The notes: a model not told the origin generated them from the letters alone. A DNA stretch of 64,000 bases from Citrobacter sp. Marseille-Q6884 (GCF_945906775.1 NZ_CAMDRE010000001.1:1302001-1366000), one strand, 5' to 3'. Counted from the stretch's first letter, positions 47,907 through 61,237 are shown. A program made the numbers and translations.

Positions 47907-47970
47907 AAAGCTTGATAGGGATAATCGTTCGTTGCTATTCTACCTATCGCCATGAACTATCGTGGCAATG
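47907..47970. promoter_or_regulatory. oxyS/oxyR regulatory region with OxyR site
   Basis: Contains GATAGGGATAATCGTTC, GCTATTC, ACCTATCGCC and AACTATCGTGG. This array of ATAG/CTAT motifs about 10 bp apart fits the tetrameric OxyR site that activates oxyS and represses oxyR in E. coli. AATGGAGG precedes the oxyR start. Confidence 0.7.
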
Positions 47971-47981
47971 GAGGATGAATA

Positions 47982-48899
47982 ATGAATATTCGTGATCTTG
48001 AATACCTGGTAGCGCTAGCCGAACACCGTCACTTCCGACGGGCAGCGGACTCCTGTCATGTCAGCCAACCTACACTTAGCGGACAGATCCGCAAGCTGGA
48101 AGATGAGCTTGGCGTCATGTTGCTGGAGCGCACGAGCCGTAAAGTGCTGTTTACTCAGGCCGGTTTACTGCTGGTGGATCAGGCGCGCACTGTGCTGCGC
48201 GAGGTCAAAGTGCTCAAGGAAATGGCAAGCCAACAAGGCGAGACAATGTCTGGCCCGCTACATATTGGTTTGATCCCAACGGTGGGGCCATACCTGTTGC
48301 CGCATATTATTCCTATGTTGCACCAGACTTTCCCGAAACTGGAAATGTACCTGCATGAAGCGCAGACGCATCAGCTGTTGGCGCAACTGGATAGCGGTAA
48401 GCTCGACTGCGTGATTCTGGCGTTGGTGAAAGAGAGTGAAGCGTTCATCGAAGTACCGTTGTTTGATGAGCCAATGATGCTGGCGATCTACGAAGATCAC
48501 CCATGGGCAAACCGCGACTGCGTACCGATGTCCGATCTGGCGGGTGAAAAACTGTTGATGCTGGAAGATGGTCACTGTTTACGTGATCAGGCAATGGGTT
48601 TTTGCTTTGAAGCAGGTGCTGATGAAGATACCCATTTCCGTGCAACCAGTCTGGAAACGCTGCGCAACATGGTAGCGGCAGGCAGCGGTATTACCTTACT
48701 GCCCGCACTGGCCGTTCCGCCGGAGCGTAAACGTGATGGCGTTGTCTATTTACCGTGCATTAAGCCTGAACCGCGCCGTACGATTGGTCTGGTGTACCGT
48801 CCTGGTTCGCCGCTGCGTAGCCGTTATGAACAGCTGGCTGAGGCCATCCGTGGTGCAATGGATGGCCATTTCGACAATGCGTTAAAACAGGCGGTTTAA
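47982..48899 (+). CDS. oxyR: hydrogen peroxide-sensing LysR-type regulator OxyR
   Basis: A 305-residue activator that forms a disulfide on peroxide exposure and induces katG, oxyS, ahpCF, dps and others. The N-terminal LysR helix-turn-helix (FRRAADSCHVSQPTLSGQIR) is at about 18-37. The redox pair is in EDGHCLRDQAMGFCFEAG (Cys199 and Cys208). Its gene end overlaps the convergent sthA end by 18 nt. It is autoregulated from the site shared with oxyS. It is well placed beside sthA and within reach of katG in the same window. Confidence 0.99.
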   Translation: MNIRDLEYLVALAEHRHFRRAADSCHVSQPTLSGQIRKLEDELGVMLLERTSRKVLFTQAGLLLVDQARTVLREVKVLKEMASQQGETMSGPLHIGLIPTVGPYLLPHIIPMLHQTFPKLEMYLHEAQTHQLLAQLDSGKLDCVILALVKESEAFIEVPLFDEPMMLAIYEDHPWANRDCVPMSDLAGEKLLMLEDGHCLRDQAMGFCFEAGADEDTHFRATSLETLRNMVAAGSGITLLPALAVPPERKRDGVVYLPCIKPEPRRTIGLVYRPGSPLRSRYEQLAEAIRGAMDGHFDNALKQAV

Positions 48900-50282
48900 G
48901 CCGTTTAATGCAGCGACCCGATAGGCTTCTGCCATGGTTGGGTAGTTAAAGGTGGTGTTAACGAAGTACTCAATGGTGTTACCACCACCTTTTTGCTCCA
49001 TAATCGCCTGACCGATATGAATAATTTCGGCAGCGCGTTCCCCAAAGCAGTGGATCCCCAAAATCTCTTTGGTTTCACGATGGAACAAGATTTTCAGCGT
49101 TCCGACACTCATCCCGACAATTTGCGCACGCGCCAGATGTTTAAACTGGGCACGGCCAACTTCGTAGGGGACTTTCATTGCCGTGAGCTGCTGTTCCGTT
49201 TTACCGACAGAGCTGATCTCTGGAATGGTATAAATACCGGTTGGAATATCTTCGATCAGATGCGCGGTGGCTTCACCTTTTACCAGTGCCTGAGCGGCAA
49301 TACGTCCCTGATCGTAGGCTGCAGACGCAAGGCTTGGATAGCCGATCACATCGCCTACGGCATACACATGCGGCAGCGCCGTCTGGTACATGCTGTTGAC
49401 TTTGAGTTGTCCACGGCTGTCTGTTTTCAGGCCAATATTCTCCAGCGCCAGCGAATCGGTATTACCGGTGCGCCCGTTGGCATACAGCAGGCAGTCGGCC
49501 TTCAGTTTTTTGCCGGATTTCAGGTGCATAATGACACCGTCATCGCAGCCTTCAATTTTCTCATATTCTTCATTGTGGCGAATAACGACGCCGCTGTTCC
49601 AGAAGTGATATGAGAGCGAATCGGACATCTCCTGATCGAGAAACGCCAGCAGCCGATCGCGGGTGTTGATTAAATCAACTTTCACATCCATACCGCGAAA
49701 GATTGACGCATATTCACAGCCAATGACCCCAGCGCCGTAGATCAGCACATGGCGGGGTTCGTGATGCAGGCTGAGAATGGAGTCGCTGTCGTAAACGCGC
49801 GGGTGTGAAAAATCGACATCAGTGGGGTGGTAAGGGCGTGAACCGCAGGCAATGACAAACTTATCTGCCGTGAGGGTTTCCACCGTGCCGTCGTGGCATT
49901 CCAGAGCGATCGTGTGTTCGTCAACAAAACGGGCATTTCCCTGCAATATTTCGCAGTGGTTACGCTCGTAAAATCCTTGCCGCATGCGCGTTTGCTGATT
50001 AATGACGTTATCCGCATGGTTGAGAATATCGGCAAAGGAGGAGCGAAGAAGTCGGGAATGGTCGCTGTACAGGGGGTTCTGATTGAATTCAATGATACGG
50101 CTGACGGCGTGGCGGAGTGCTTTCGACGGGATGGTGCCCCAATGGGTGCACCCGCCGCCGACGTTATGATAGCGCTCAATAACCGCGACGCGCGCTCCTT
50201 GCTTAACCAGACCCATTGCAGCGCCTTCGCCGCCGGGGCCGGAACCTATTACTATTGCATCGTAATCGTAGGAATGTGACAT
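48882..50282 (-). CDS. sthA: soluble pyridine nucleotide transhydrogenase
   Basis: An FAD flavoprotein (UdhA) of the pyridine nucleotide-disulfide oxidoreductase family moving hydride from NADPH to NAD+ when NADPH is in excess. It has 466 residues. The FAD motif GSGPGGEGAAMGL is at about 13-25 and the NAD(P) motif IYGAGVIGCEYASIF near 182. The usual redox CxxxxC is replaced by CTHWGT, which is expected for soluble transhydrogenases and not a defect. Convergent with oxyR with 18 nt overlap, and divergent from fabR. Confidence 0.98.
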   Translation of the reverse strand: MSHSYDYDAIVIGSGPGGEGAAMGLVKQGARVAVIERYHNVGGGCTHWGTIPSKALRHAVSRIIEFNQNPLYSDHSRLLRSSFADILNHADNVINQQTRMRQGFYERNHCEILQGNARFVDEHTIALECHDGTVETLTADKFVIACGSRPYHPTDVDFSHPRVYDSDSILSLHHEPRHVLIYGAGVIGCEYASIFRGMDVKVDLINTRDRLLAFLDQEMSDSLSYHFWNSGVVIRHNEEYEKIEGCDDGVIMHLKSGKKLKADCLLYANGRTGNTDSLALENIGLKTDSRGQLKVNSMYQTALPHVYAVGDVIGYPSLASAAYDQGRIAAQALVKGEATAHLIEDIPTGIYTIPEISSVGKTEQQLTAMKVPYEVGRAQFKHLARAQIVGMSVGTLKILFHRETKEILGIHCFGERAAEIIHIGQAIMEQKGGGNTIEYFVNTTFNYPTMAEAYRVAALNGLNRLF

Positions 50283-50476
50283 GGTCAGGCTTACCTGTTC
50301 TTATACATAAAAGCAACAGAATAGTAACATCGTTGTTGGGATAACCCAATTATCGTTGTGCTTTTTTGCGAAGTCGAAGCACAAACTGCGCGTAAACAAT
50401 CATTCACAAAGCCATGCCAACCGCCTAATCTCTGGTATAGTGCCAGCAAGGCATATGGAAGGATTCAGACATCGTG

Positions 50477-51109
50477 ATGGGCGTTAGAGCGCAACAAAAA
50501 GAAAAAACCCGGCGTTCGCTGGTAGAGGCCGCATTTAGTCAACTGAGTGCAGAGCGAAGTTTTGCCAGCCTCAGTTTACGAGAAGTCGCTCGAGAAGCGG
50601 GCATTGCGCCAACCTCCTTTTATCGCCATTTTCGCGATGTAGATGAACTCGGCCTGACGATGGTGGACGAGAGCGGTCTGATGCTGCGCCAACTGATGCG
50701 CCAGGCGCGTCAACGCATCGCCAAGGGCGGGAGTGTGATCCGTACCTCGGTCTCAACATTTATGGAGTTCATCGGCAACAATCCCAACGCCTTCCGTTTA
50801 TTATTGCGCGAGCGCTCTGGTACCTCCGCGGCGTTTCGTGCTGCGGTCGCACGCGAAATTCAGCACTTCATTGCGGAACTTGCCGACTATCTGGAACTCG
50901 AAAACCATATGCCTCGCGCGTTTACTGAAGCGCAAGCTGAAGCCATGGTGACGATTGTTTTCAGTGCGGGTGCAGAGGCACTGGATGTTGGCGCAGAACA
51001 GCGCCGACAACTGGAAGAGCGGCTGGTACTGCAACTGCGCATGATCGCGAAAGGCGCATTTTATTGGTATCGCCGTGAACAAGAGAAGATGACGCATCAC
51101 TCCGAGTAA
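50477..51109 (+). CDS. fabR: TetR-family fatty acid repressor FabR
   Basis: A repressor of unsaturated fatty acid genes fabA and fabB, sensing acyl-CoA/acyl-ACP pools. The N-terminal TetR helix-turn-helix (SLREVAREAGIAPTSFYRHF) is at about 32-51, followed by an all-helical ligand domain. From ATG 50477 it has 210 residues. E. coli FabR (215) differs by a longer C-terminal tail. GTG 50474 is an alternative start. It lies 15 bp upstream of yijD in a likely two-gene operon. Confidence 0.97.
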   Translation: MGVRAQQKEKTRRSLVEAAFSQLSAERSFASLSLREVAREAGIAPTSFYRHFRDVDELGLTMVDESGLMLRQLMRQARQRIAKGGSVIRTSVSTFMEFIGNNPNAFRLLLRERSGTSAAFRAAVAREIQHFIAELADYLELENHMPRAFTEAQAEAMVTIVFSAGAEALDVGAEQRRQLEERLVLQLRMIAKGAFYWYRREQEKMTHHSE

Positions 51110-51124
51110 CGAGAAGGACGAGCA

Positions 51125-51484
51125 ATGAAACAGTCAGGTCAAGATAAAGGTACGCTGCTGCTGGCGCTGGTTGCTGGCTTATCGATCAATGGCACATTTG
51201 CGGCGCTGTTTAGCTCCATTGTGCCTTTCTCTGTATTCCCGATTATTTCGCTGGTGCTGACGGTTTACTGTCTGCACCAACGTTACCAGAACCGCACCAT
51301 GCCTGTGGGATTACCGGGTCTGTCCGCGGCCTGTTTTATCCTCGGCGTTCTGTTGTACAGCACAGTCGTGCGCGCTGAATATCCGAATATTGGCTCTAAC
51401 TTCTTCCCGGCGGTACTGTCGGTGATTCTGGTGTTCTGGATTGGCTTTAAAGTGCGTAACCGTAATCAGGAGATTTCTGAATAA
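51125..51484 (+). CDS. yijD: inner-membrane DUF1422 protein YijD
   Basis: A 119-residue small membrane protein with about four hydrophobic segments (roughly 12-32, 33-53, 62-80 and 88-107) and a polar C-terminus. It matches YijD/DUF1422 of E. coli in size and in co-transcription with fabR. Function is unknown. The linkage suggests membrane or envelope homeostasis, but that is inference. It is followed by a REP-like palindrome and the convergent trmA. Confidence 0.93.
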   Translation: MKQSGQDKGTLLLALVAGLSINGTFAALFSSIVPFSVFPIISLVLTVYCLHQRYQNRTMPVGLPGLSAACFILGVLLYSTVVRAEYPNIGSNFFPAVLSVILVFWIGFKVRNRNQEISE

Positions 51485-51495
51485 TCCCTCCACTC

Positions 51496-51533
51496 TGTAG
51501 GCCCGATGGCGCTGCGCTTACCGGGCCTGCAGG
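51496..51533. repeat. REP-like palindrome between yijD and trmA
   Basis: TGTAGGCCCGATGGC and TTACCGGGCCTGCAGG form an imperfect palindrome. The arms differ from the other REPs in this window (GGCCCG instead of GCCGGA), so it is a variant type. It could double as the terminator between convergent genes. Confidence 0.7.
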
Positions 51534-51542
51534 CAAAGTCGA

Positions 51543-52643
51543 TTATTTCGCTGTCAGCAAGACGCCACATTCCATATGGTGCGTATACGGGAACTGATCA
51601 AACAATGCCAGACGTGAAACATTGTGCGTCTGACTGAGTGTTTCCAGGTTTTTACACAGGGTTTCCGGGTTGCAGGAGATGTACAGAATCCGCGGATATG
51701 CCTGCACCATTTTCTCCGTTTCGCTATCCAGACCACTGCGCGGTGGATCAACGAAAATGGTTTCACACTGGTAACTCTTCAGATCAATTCCCTGCAACCG
51801 GTTGAACTCACGCACGCCATTCATCGCTTGAGTAAACTCTTCCGCCGCCATGCGAATAATTTGCACGTTATCAATATTGTTAGCCGCAATGTTGTATTGA
51901 GCGGCAGCAACGGATGGTTTGGCGATTTCGGTTGCCAGGACGCGATTGAAGTTCTGTGCCAGTGCTAGCGAGAAGTTGCCGTTGCCACAGTAAAGTTCAA
52001 GCAGATCGCCCGTTGAACCTTTGGTGACATCAATAGCCCATTCCAGCATCTGAATATTCATGGCGGCATTAGGCTGCGTGAAGCTGTTCTCAACCTGACG
52101 GTAGATAAGCTCTTTGCCCGCAACCGGCAAACGTTCGTCGATGTAATCCTGGTCCAGTTCGATTTTGGTTTTGGTCGCCCGGCCAATCAAATGTACGTTC
52201 AGATTCTGCGCTCGCAGCGCATCCCGCAACGCTTCGGCTTCCTGGCGCCATTCGTCATCCAGCTTTTTATGATACAGCATCGATACCACCGCCTGATTGC
52301 TCATGGTGGTGAGGTAATCGATCTGGAACAATTTATGACGCAGGGTGTGGTTATTGCGAACACCTTCAATCATGGCCGTCATCAGCGTGTTAATTAACTC
52401 GCTGGCAGCCGGAAAGCTATCGACGCGAATACGGCTTTTGGTCTGCTGATCGAACATGATGTGGTACAGGTCATCGCCGTCGTGCCACAGGCGGAATTCG
52501 GCACGCATGCGATAGTGGCTGACCGGTGAGCGAAACACTTCCGGAGCCTGTTTGCAAAATGGCGCCATTAAGCTCTGCAGACGCACCACTTTTTCAGCGA
52601 GCTGTGCGTCGTACTGTTCTGTCGGAAGGTGTTCGGGGGTCAT
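51543..52643 (-). CDS. trmA: tRNA (uracil-5-)-methyltransferase
   Basis: A SAM-dependent enzyme making 5-methyluridine at position 54 of all tRNAs (and U341 of tmRNA), also acting as a tRNA folding chaperone. It has 366 residues. The SAM site LLELYCGNGNFSLALA is near 212-227, FVDPPRSGLD near 298, the nucleophile cysteine in ISCNPETLCKNL (Cys324) and the general base Glu in HHMECGVLL (358). In E. coli its transcription is under stringent control. It is divergent from btuB across the riboswitch region. Confidence 0.98.
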   Translation of the reverse strand: MTPEHLPTEQYDAQLAEKVVRLQSLMAPFCKQAPEVFRSPVSHYRMRAEFRLWHDGDDLYHIMFDQQTKSRIRVDSFPAASELINTLMTAMIEGVRNNHTLRHKLFQIDYLTTMSNQAVVSMLYHKKLDDEWRQEAEALRDALRAQNLNVHLIGRATKTKIELDQDYIDERLPVAGKELIYRQVENSFTQPNAAMNIQMLEWAIDVTKGSTGDLLELYCGNGNFSLALAQNFNRVLATEIAKPSVAAAQYNIAANNIDNVQIIRMAAEEFTQAMNGVREFNRLQGIDLKSYQCETIFVDPPRSGLDSETEKMVQAYPRILYISCNPETLCKNLETLSQTHNVSRLALFDQFPYTHHMECGVLLTAK

Positions 52644-53019
52644 GATGTATCCTGAAAAATAAAAGTACGCGGGGATTGTAGGGATTGCTCATCAGATGTC
52701 CAGTTATTGATGATTTCTCATATTGTGATATGCGGTCTGGACAGTGAGTTGTAACAGACTGTAGCATCCGTGTGCCGGTCCTGTGAGTTAATAGGGAATC
52801 CAGTGTAAATCTGGAGCTGACGCGCAGCGGTAAGGAAAGGTGGGATGAGAGCGCAAGCAGACACTGCCAATGGTGGGAAGTCTTCATTTCTTTTTTATTC
52901 TATAGCCAGAATAACCTTCCAAGCCCGAAGACCTGCCGGCTAACGTCGCATCTGGCTTTCATCATCGCGTACTATCGGTGGGGCCTGCGGCATCCTTCTT
53001 ATATTGTGGATGCTTTACA
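52644..53019. promoter_or_regulatory. trmA/btuB control region
   Basis: A 376-bp region without a gene: the trmA promoter side with AT-rich segment (52644-52740), then the btuB promoter, the cobalamin riboswitch, and a GC-rich segment (GGGGCCTGCGGCATCC) that may sequester the btuB ribosome site. Confidence 0.6.
52757..52953 (+). ncRNA. adenosylcobalamin riboswitch of btuB
   Basis: A cobalamin aptamer recognised by its ordered blocks: GTGCCGGTCCTGTGAG at the left, AATAGGGAATCCAGTG with GCGCAGCGGTAAGG, GGGATGAGAGCGCAAGC, and the B12 box AGCCCGAAGACCTGCCGGC at 52922-52940. When adenosylcobalamin is plentiful it represses btuB, mainly at translation in E. coli. The expression platform is the 66 nt before the start codon at 53020. 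Confidence 0.95.
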
Positions 53020-54903
53020 ATGATTAAAAAACCTTTGCTGCTGACGGCACTCTCTGTCACGGCATTTTCTGGTTGGGCGCAGGATGCCAGCCCAGATACG
53101 CTCGTCGTTACTGCCAACCGTTTTCAGCAGCCTGTGAATTCCGTACTGGCGCCTACCGAAATTGTGACACGCGAAGATATTCAGCGCTGGCAATCAAAAG
53201 ATCTCAACGATGTAATGAGCCGCCTTCCTGGCGTGGATATTTCTCAGACCGGTGGGATGGGGAATAGCGCCTCTCTGTATGTGCGTGGTACCGAATCGCG
53301 CCATGTTCTGGTGCTGATTGATGGTGTGCCGATGGCTCGTGCTGGTATCGATAACGCGATTGATATTGGCCAGATTCCGGTATCGCTAGTGCAGCGCATC
53401 GAATACATTCGCGGGCCGCGCTCTGCTGTTTATGGCTCCGGTGCAATTGGTGGTGTCGTCAACATTATTACGATGAGTAGTGATGAGAAGGCGCAGATCA
53501 ATGCGGGTATGGGGACGGACGGTTATCAGACCTATGATGGTGCAATAAATAAACGTTTTGGCGATACGGTGGTAACGGCAGCTGGCGCTTACCAGACAAC
53601 CAAAGGTTTTAACATTCAGCCTGATTCTCCCTACAGTGGCGATAGTGACCGTGATGGTTATCGCAACAAACTGTTCTGGGGCGGCGTGCAGCATAAGTTT
53701 AACGATAATTTCTCGGGTTTCTTCCGGGGTTACGGCTACACCGCTAACAGTGATTACGACCAGGGCTCGATGTATGGTTCTGCTAGCGGCAATGAGGAAG
53801 CCCAGAATTACAATCAGTCCTGGGATACCGGCCTGCGTTATAACTCCGGTATCTATTCTTCTCAGTTGATTGCTAACTATCAACGTCTTAAAGATTACAA
53901 CTACACCAATAATCTTGGCCGGTATGCGGGACAAGCGACCCTGGATGACATGGAACAGCGTTATATCCAATGGGGTAACAGCGTTGAAGTAGGGCATGGG
54001 GCGATTAGCGGCGGTGTTGACTGGAAACAGGAAAAACTGACGTCCAGCAGTACAACGAAATCAGATGCTTACAAACGCGATACCACAGGGCTATACCTGA
54101 CCGGGCAGCAGCAGATCGACAGCGTGACGCTGGAAGCGTCCGGCCGCGAAGATCATGATGAGCAATTTGGCTGGCATGGCACGTGGCAAACTGCGGCGGG
54201 ATGGGAGTTTGTTGATGGCTATAGGGCAACGCTTTCCTACGGTACCGGCTTCCTGGCACCTTCTCTTGGCCAGCAATACGGGGCGACGCGCTATGCATCA
54301 AATGGGTATTTAGGTATCGTCGCCAACCCGAATCTGAAGCCGGAAGAATCTAAACAGTGGGAAGCCGGAATTGAGGGATTAACGGGGGCACTAGATTGGC
54401 GGTTCTCGGGATACCATTATGAAATTCAAAACCTGATTGACTATAAAAGCATTGGTAACTACAGCCAGTACGTTAATGTGAAATCGGCCACCATCAAAGG
54501 ACTGGAATGGACGGGGAATATTGCGACCGGCCCGGTAGAGCATCACCTGACATTGCAGTATGTTGATCCGCGGGATGATGAAACGAACAAAGTGCTCTAT
54601 CGTCGGGCAAAACAGCAGGTTAAGTACGAGTTAACCGGACAAGTCTACGATCTCGGCTGGAACGTCGCGTACCACTATATGGGGCAACGCTACGACAATG
54701 TTTATAGCGAGACCACTTACACCTCTCGTACGGTGAAATTGGGGGGTGTCAGCTTGTGGGATATTGGAGTTTCATATCCGGTCACCTCACATCTGACAGT
54801 TCGTGGTAAAATCGCCAACCTGTTCGATAAAGATTACGAGACAGTTTATGGCTACCAAACTGCAGGACGGGAATACACCTTGTCTGGCAGCTACACCTTC
54901 TGA
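53020..54903 (+). CDS. btuB: outer-membrane cobalamin receptor BtuB, divergent/mosaic
   Basis: A TonB-dependent 22-strand receptor for vitamin B12, 627 residues from ATG 53020 (614 in E. coli). A signal peptide is cut after AQD-like GWA-QD (about 20). The TonB box DTLVVTANR and plug domain (about 25-150, ending AIGGVVNIIT) are clear. A DSDRDGYRNK loop keeps the aspartates that bind calcium in E. coli BtuB. The barrel from about 55 to 560 is unlike the E. coli sequence I recall, but the last 55 residues (GGVSLWD... SYTF) are almost identical to it. This fits recombination or strong diversification. The riboswitch upstream confirms function. The 3' end overlaps murI by 56 nt. Confidence 0.9.
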   Translation: MIKKPLLLTALSVTAFSGWAQDASPDTLVVTANRFQQPVNSVLAPTEIVTREDIQRWQSKDLNDVMSRLPGVDISQTGGMGNSASLYVRGTESRHVLVLIDGVPMARAGIDNAIDIGQIPVSLVQRIEYIRGPRSAVYGSGAIGGVVNIITMSSDEKAQINAGMGTDGYQTYDGAINKRFGDTVVTAAGAYQTTKGFNIQPDSPYSGDSDRDGYRNKLFWGGVQHKFNDNFSGFFRGYGYTANSDYDQGSMYGSASGNEEAQNYNQSWDTGLRYNSGIYSSQLIANYQRLKDYNYTNNLGRYAGQATLDDMEQRYIQWGNSVEVGHGAISGGVDWKQEKLTSSSTTKSDAYKRDTTGLYLTGQQQIDSVTLEASGREDHDEQFGWHGTWQTAAGWEFVDGYRATLSYGTGFLAPSLGQQYGATRYASNGYLGIVANPNLKPEESKQWEAGIEGLTGALDWRFSGYHYEIQNLIDYKSIGNYSQYVNVKSATIKGLEWTGNIATGPVEHHLTLQYVDPRDDETNKVLYRRAKQQVKYELTGQVYDLGWNVAYHYMGQRYDNVYSETTYTSRTVKLGGVSLWDIGVSYPVTSHLTVRGKIANLFDKDYETVYGYQTAGREYTLSGSYTF

Positions 54904-55699
54904 TCCACGTCCCACCGTGCTGGTGTTTGATTCCGGCGTCGGTGGGTTGTCGGTCTACAATGAGATCCGGAATCTGTTGCCGGATCTCCACTATATCTAC
55001 GCTTTCGATAACGTCGCCTTTCCATATGGAGAGAAGAGTGAGGAGTTTATCGTCGAGCGTGTGGTTGAAATTGTCACTGCGGTTCAGCAGCGCTATCCCC
55101 TCTCACTTGCGGTCATCGCGTGTAATACCGCGAGTACGGTATCGCTCCCTGCGCTACGCGAAAAGTTTGCCTTCCCGGTAGTAGGGGTTGTACCTGCGAT
55201 TAAACCGGCGGCGCGACTCACCGCTAATGGTATCGTGGGACTGCTGGCAACGCGGGCGACGGTGAAGCGTTCTTATACGCATGAGCTGATTGCGCGGTTT
55301 GCCAACGAGTGTCAGATTGCGATGTTAGGATCGGCTGAGCTGGTTGAACTGGCTGAAGCGAAGTTGCATGGCGAACCTGTTCCCCTGGAGGAGCTGCGGC
55401 GCATTCTGCGGCCATGGCTGCGGATGCCGGAACCGCCAGATACGGTGGTTCTGGGATGCACTCATTTCCCTCTATTACAGGAAGAGCTTTTACAGGTTCT
55501 GCCTGCAGGGACGCGACTGGTGGATTCTGGTGCCGCGATTGCTCGCCGGACGGCCTGGCTATTAGAACATGAAGCGCCAGATGCAAAATCAACTGACGAG
55601 AATGTGGCATTCTGTATGGCAATGACGACAGAGGCTGAACAATTGCTGCCTGTTCTCCAACGTTATGGCTTCAAAACGCTCGAAAAACTGGCAGTTTAA
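54848..55699 (+). CDS. murI: glutamate racemase
   Basis: A cofactor-independent racemase making D-glutamate for peptidoglycan. E. coli MurI also binds gyrase and needs UDP-MurNAc-Ala as activator. It has 283 residues from ATG 54848 (285 in E. coli, two fewer at the C-terminus). FDSGVGGLSV, VIACNTAST and VLGCTHFPLL carry the catalytic residues (two cysteines, about 92 and 204). Its first 56 nt lie inside the btuB 3' end, as in E. coli, and the rRNA operon follows. Confidence 0.98.
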   Translation: MATKLQDGNTPCLAATPSDPRPTVLVFDSGVGGLSVYNEIRNLLPDLHYIYAFDNVAFPYGEKSEEFIVERVVEIVTAVQQRYPLSLAVIACNTASTVSLPALREKFAFPVVGVVPAIKPAARLTANGIVGLLATRATVKRSYTHELIARFANECQIAMLGSAELVELAEAKLHGEPVPLEELRRILRPWLRMPEPPDTVVLGCTHFPLLQEELLQVLPAGTRLVDSGAAIARRTAWLLEHEAPDAKSTDENVAFCMAMTTEAEQLLPVLQRYGFKTLEKLAV

Positions 55700-55726
55700 T
55701 CAGTTTTGGTGAAAAAATACGCACTC

Positions 55727-55777
55727 GGAAAGTTATTTTAAATTTCCGCTTGTCAGCCTGAAATAACTCCCTATAAT
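55727..55777 (+). promoter_or_regulatory. rRNA operon P1 promoter with UP element
   Basis: The UP element is GAAAGTTATTTTAAATTTCC (55728-55747). The -35 TTGTCA is at 55750-55755 and the -10 TATAAT at 55772-55777 (16-bp spacer), followed by a GC-rich discriminator GCGCCTCC. All match the rrnB P1 pattern. Upstream Fis sites are expected in the AT-rich region. Confidence 0.93.
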
Positions 55778-55868
55778 GCGCCTCCACTGACACGGAACAA
55801 CGGCACGCAAGCCGCCGGGTCAGCGGGGTTCCACAGAGAACCTCACGAAGAAAAGCGAAATTAAATGC

Positions 55869-55896
55869 TTGACTTCGAAGCGGGATGGCGTAATAT
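55869..55896 (+). promoter_or_regulatory. rRNA operon P2 promoter
   Basis: -35 TTGACT at 55869-55874, -10 TAATAT at 55891-55896, then GCACACCCCGCG as in E. coli P2. Confidence 0.9.
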
Positions 55897-55933
55897 GCAC
55901 ACCCCGCGCCGCTGAGAAAAAGCGAAGCGGCAC

Positions 55934-55945
55934 TGCTCTTTAACA
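55934..55945 (+). promoter_or_regulatory. boxA antitermination site in rRNA leader
   Basis: TGCTCTTTAACA is the NusB/NusE-binding boxA of rRNA leaders. It lies downstream of P2 and before 16S. Confidence 0.92.
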
Positions 55946-56073
55946 ATTTATCAGACAATCTGTGTGGGCACTCAATGATACGGATTCTTAACGTCGCAAG
56001 ACGAAAAATGAATACCAAGTCTCTGAGTGAACACGTAATTCATTACGAAGTTTAATTCACGAGCATCAAACTT

Positions 56074-57615
<1,542 letters not shown>

Positions 57616-57685
57616 CCTTAAAGAACCGTTCCTTGTAGTGTCCACACAGATTGTCTGATGAAAATTAGCAGTAAGAAATCTCTGC

Positions 57686-57762
<77 letters not shown>

Positions 57763-57821
57763 AATTCTTTCTGATGCCGAAGGGTGTTCCGGAAGATTAA
57801 GGTGAATGAGATGACTTCGAT

Positions 57822-57897
57822 GGGGCTATAGCTCAGCTGGGAGAGCGCCTGCTTTGCACGCAGGAGGTCTGCGGTTCGATCCCGCATAGCTCCACCA
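57822..57897 (+). tRNA. alaT: tRNA-Ala (TGC)
   Basis: A 76-nt tRNA 59 nt after tRNA-Ile: GGGGCTA acceptor pairing with TAGCTCC, anticodon loop TTTGCAC (anticodon TGC), TTCGATC T-loop and encoded CCA. The Ile/Ala pair defines this spacer type. Confidence 0.98.
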
Positions 57898-57960
57898 TTA
57901 CTTACTGCAAAAACCCAAGAAAACTTCAGAGTGTACCTGAAAAGGTTCACTGCGAAGTTT

Positions 57961-57972
57961 TGCTCTTTAAAA
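57961..57972 (+). promoter_or_regulatory. boxA in the 16S-23S spacer
   Basis: TGCTCTTTAAAA, a second boxA before 23S, as in other enterobacterial rRNA operons. Confidence 0.8.
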
Positions 57973-58106
57973 ATCTGGATCAAGCTGAAAATTGAAACGA
58001 CACACTGTTTCATTTCTCCGTAATAAGAAATGAAAAATGGTGTGTTCGAGTCTCTCAAATTTTCGCAGCACGATGATGAATCGAAAGAAACATCTTCGGG
58101 TTGTGA

Positions 58107-61012
<2,906 letters not shown>

Positions 61013-61103
61013 ACAACGCCGAAGATGTTTTGGCGAAGAGACAAAAAATTCAGCTTGATTACAGATTACATCGACATGCCAGAAGCGTGTTGATAACAGA
61101 ATT

Positions 61104-61223
61104 TGCCTGGCGGCTGTAGCGCGGTGGTCCCACCTGACCCCATGCCGAACTCAGAAGTGAAACGCCGTAGCGCCGATGGTAGTGTGGGGTCTCCCCATGC
61201 GAGAGTAGGGAACTGCCAGGCAT
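61104..61223 (+). rRNA. rrf: 5S ribosomal RNA
   Basis: A 120-nt 5S gene, TGCCTGGCGGC to CTGCCAGGCAT, with complementary ends and the usual GATGGTAGTGTGGGG segment. It lies 91 nt after 23S. Confidence 0.98.
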
Positions 61224-61237
61224 CAAATTAAGCGAAA

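Larger units (their letters stand above)
55700..56073 (+). promoter_or_regulatory. rRNA operon promoter and leader region
   Basis: A 374-bp region without a protein gene. It contains the UP element, P1, P2, boxA and the start of the 16S precursor (RNase III stem). Confidence 0.8.

Noticed and set aside
48882..50282. sthA as a defective disulfide reductase
   Set aside because: The missing second redox cysteine (CTHWGT) is the normal state of soluble transhydrogenases.
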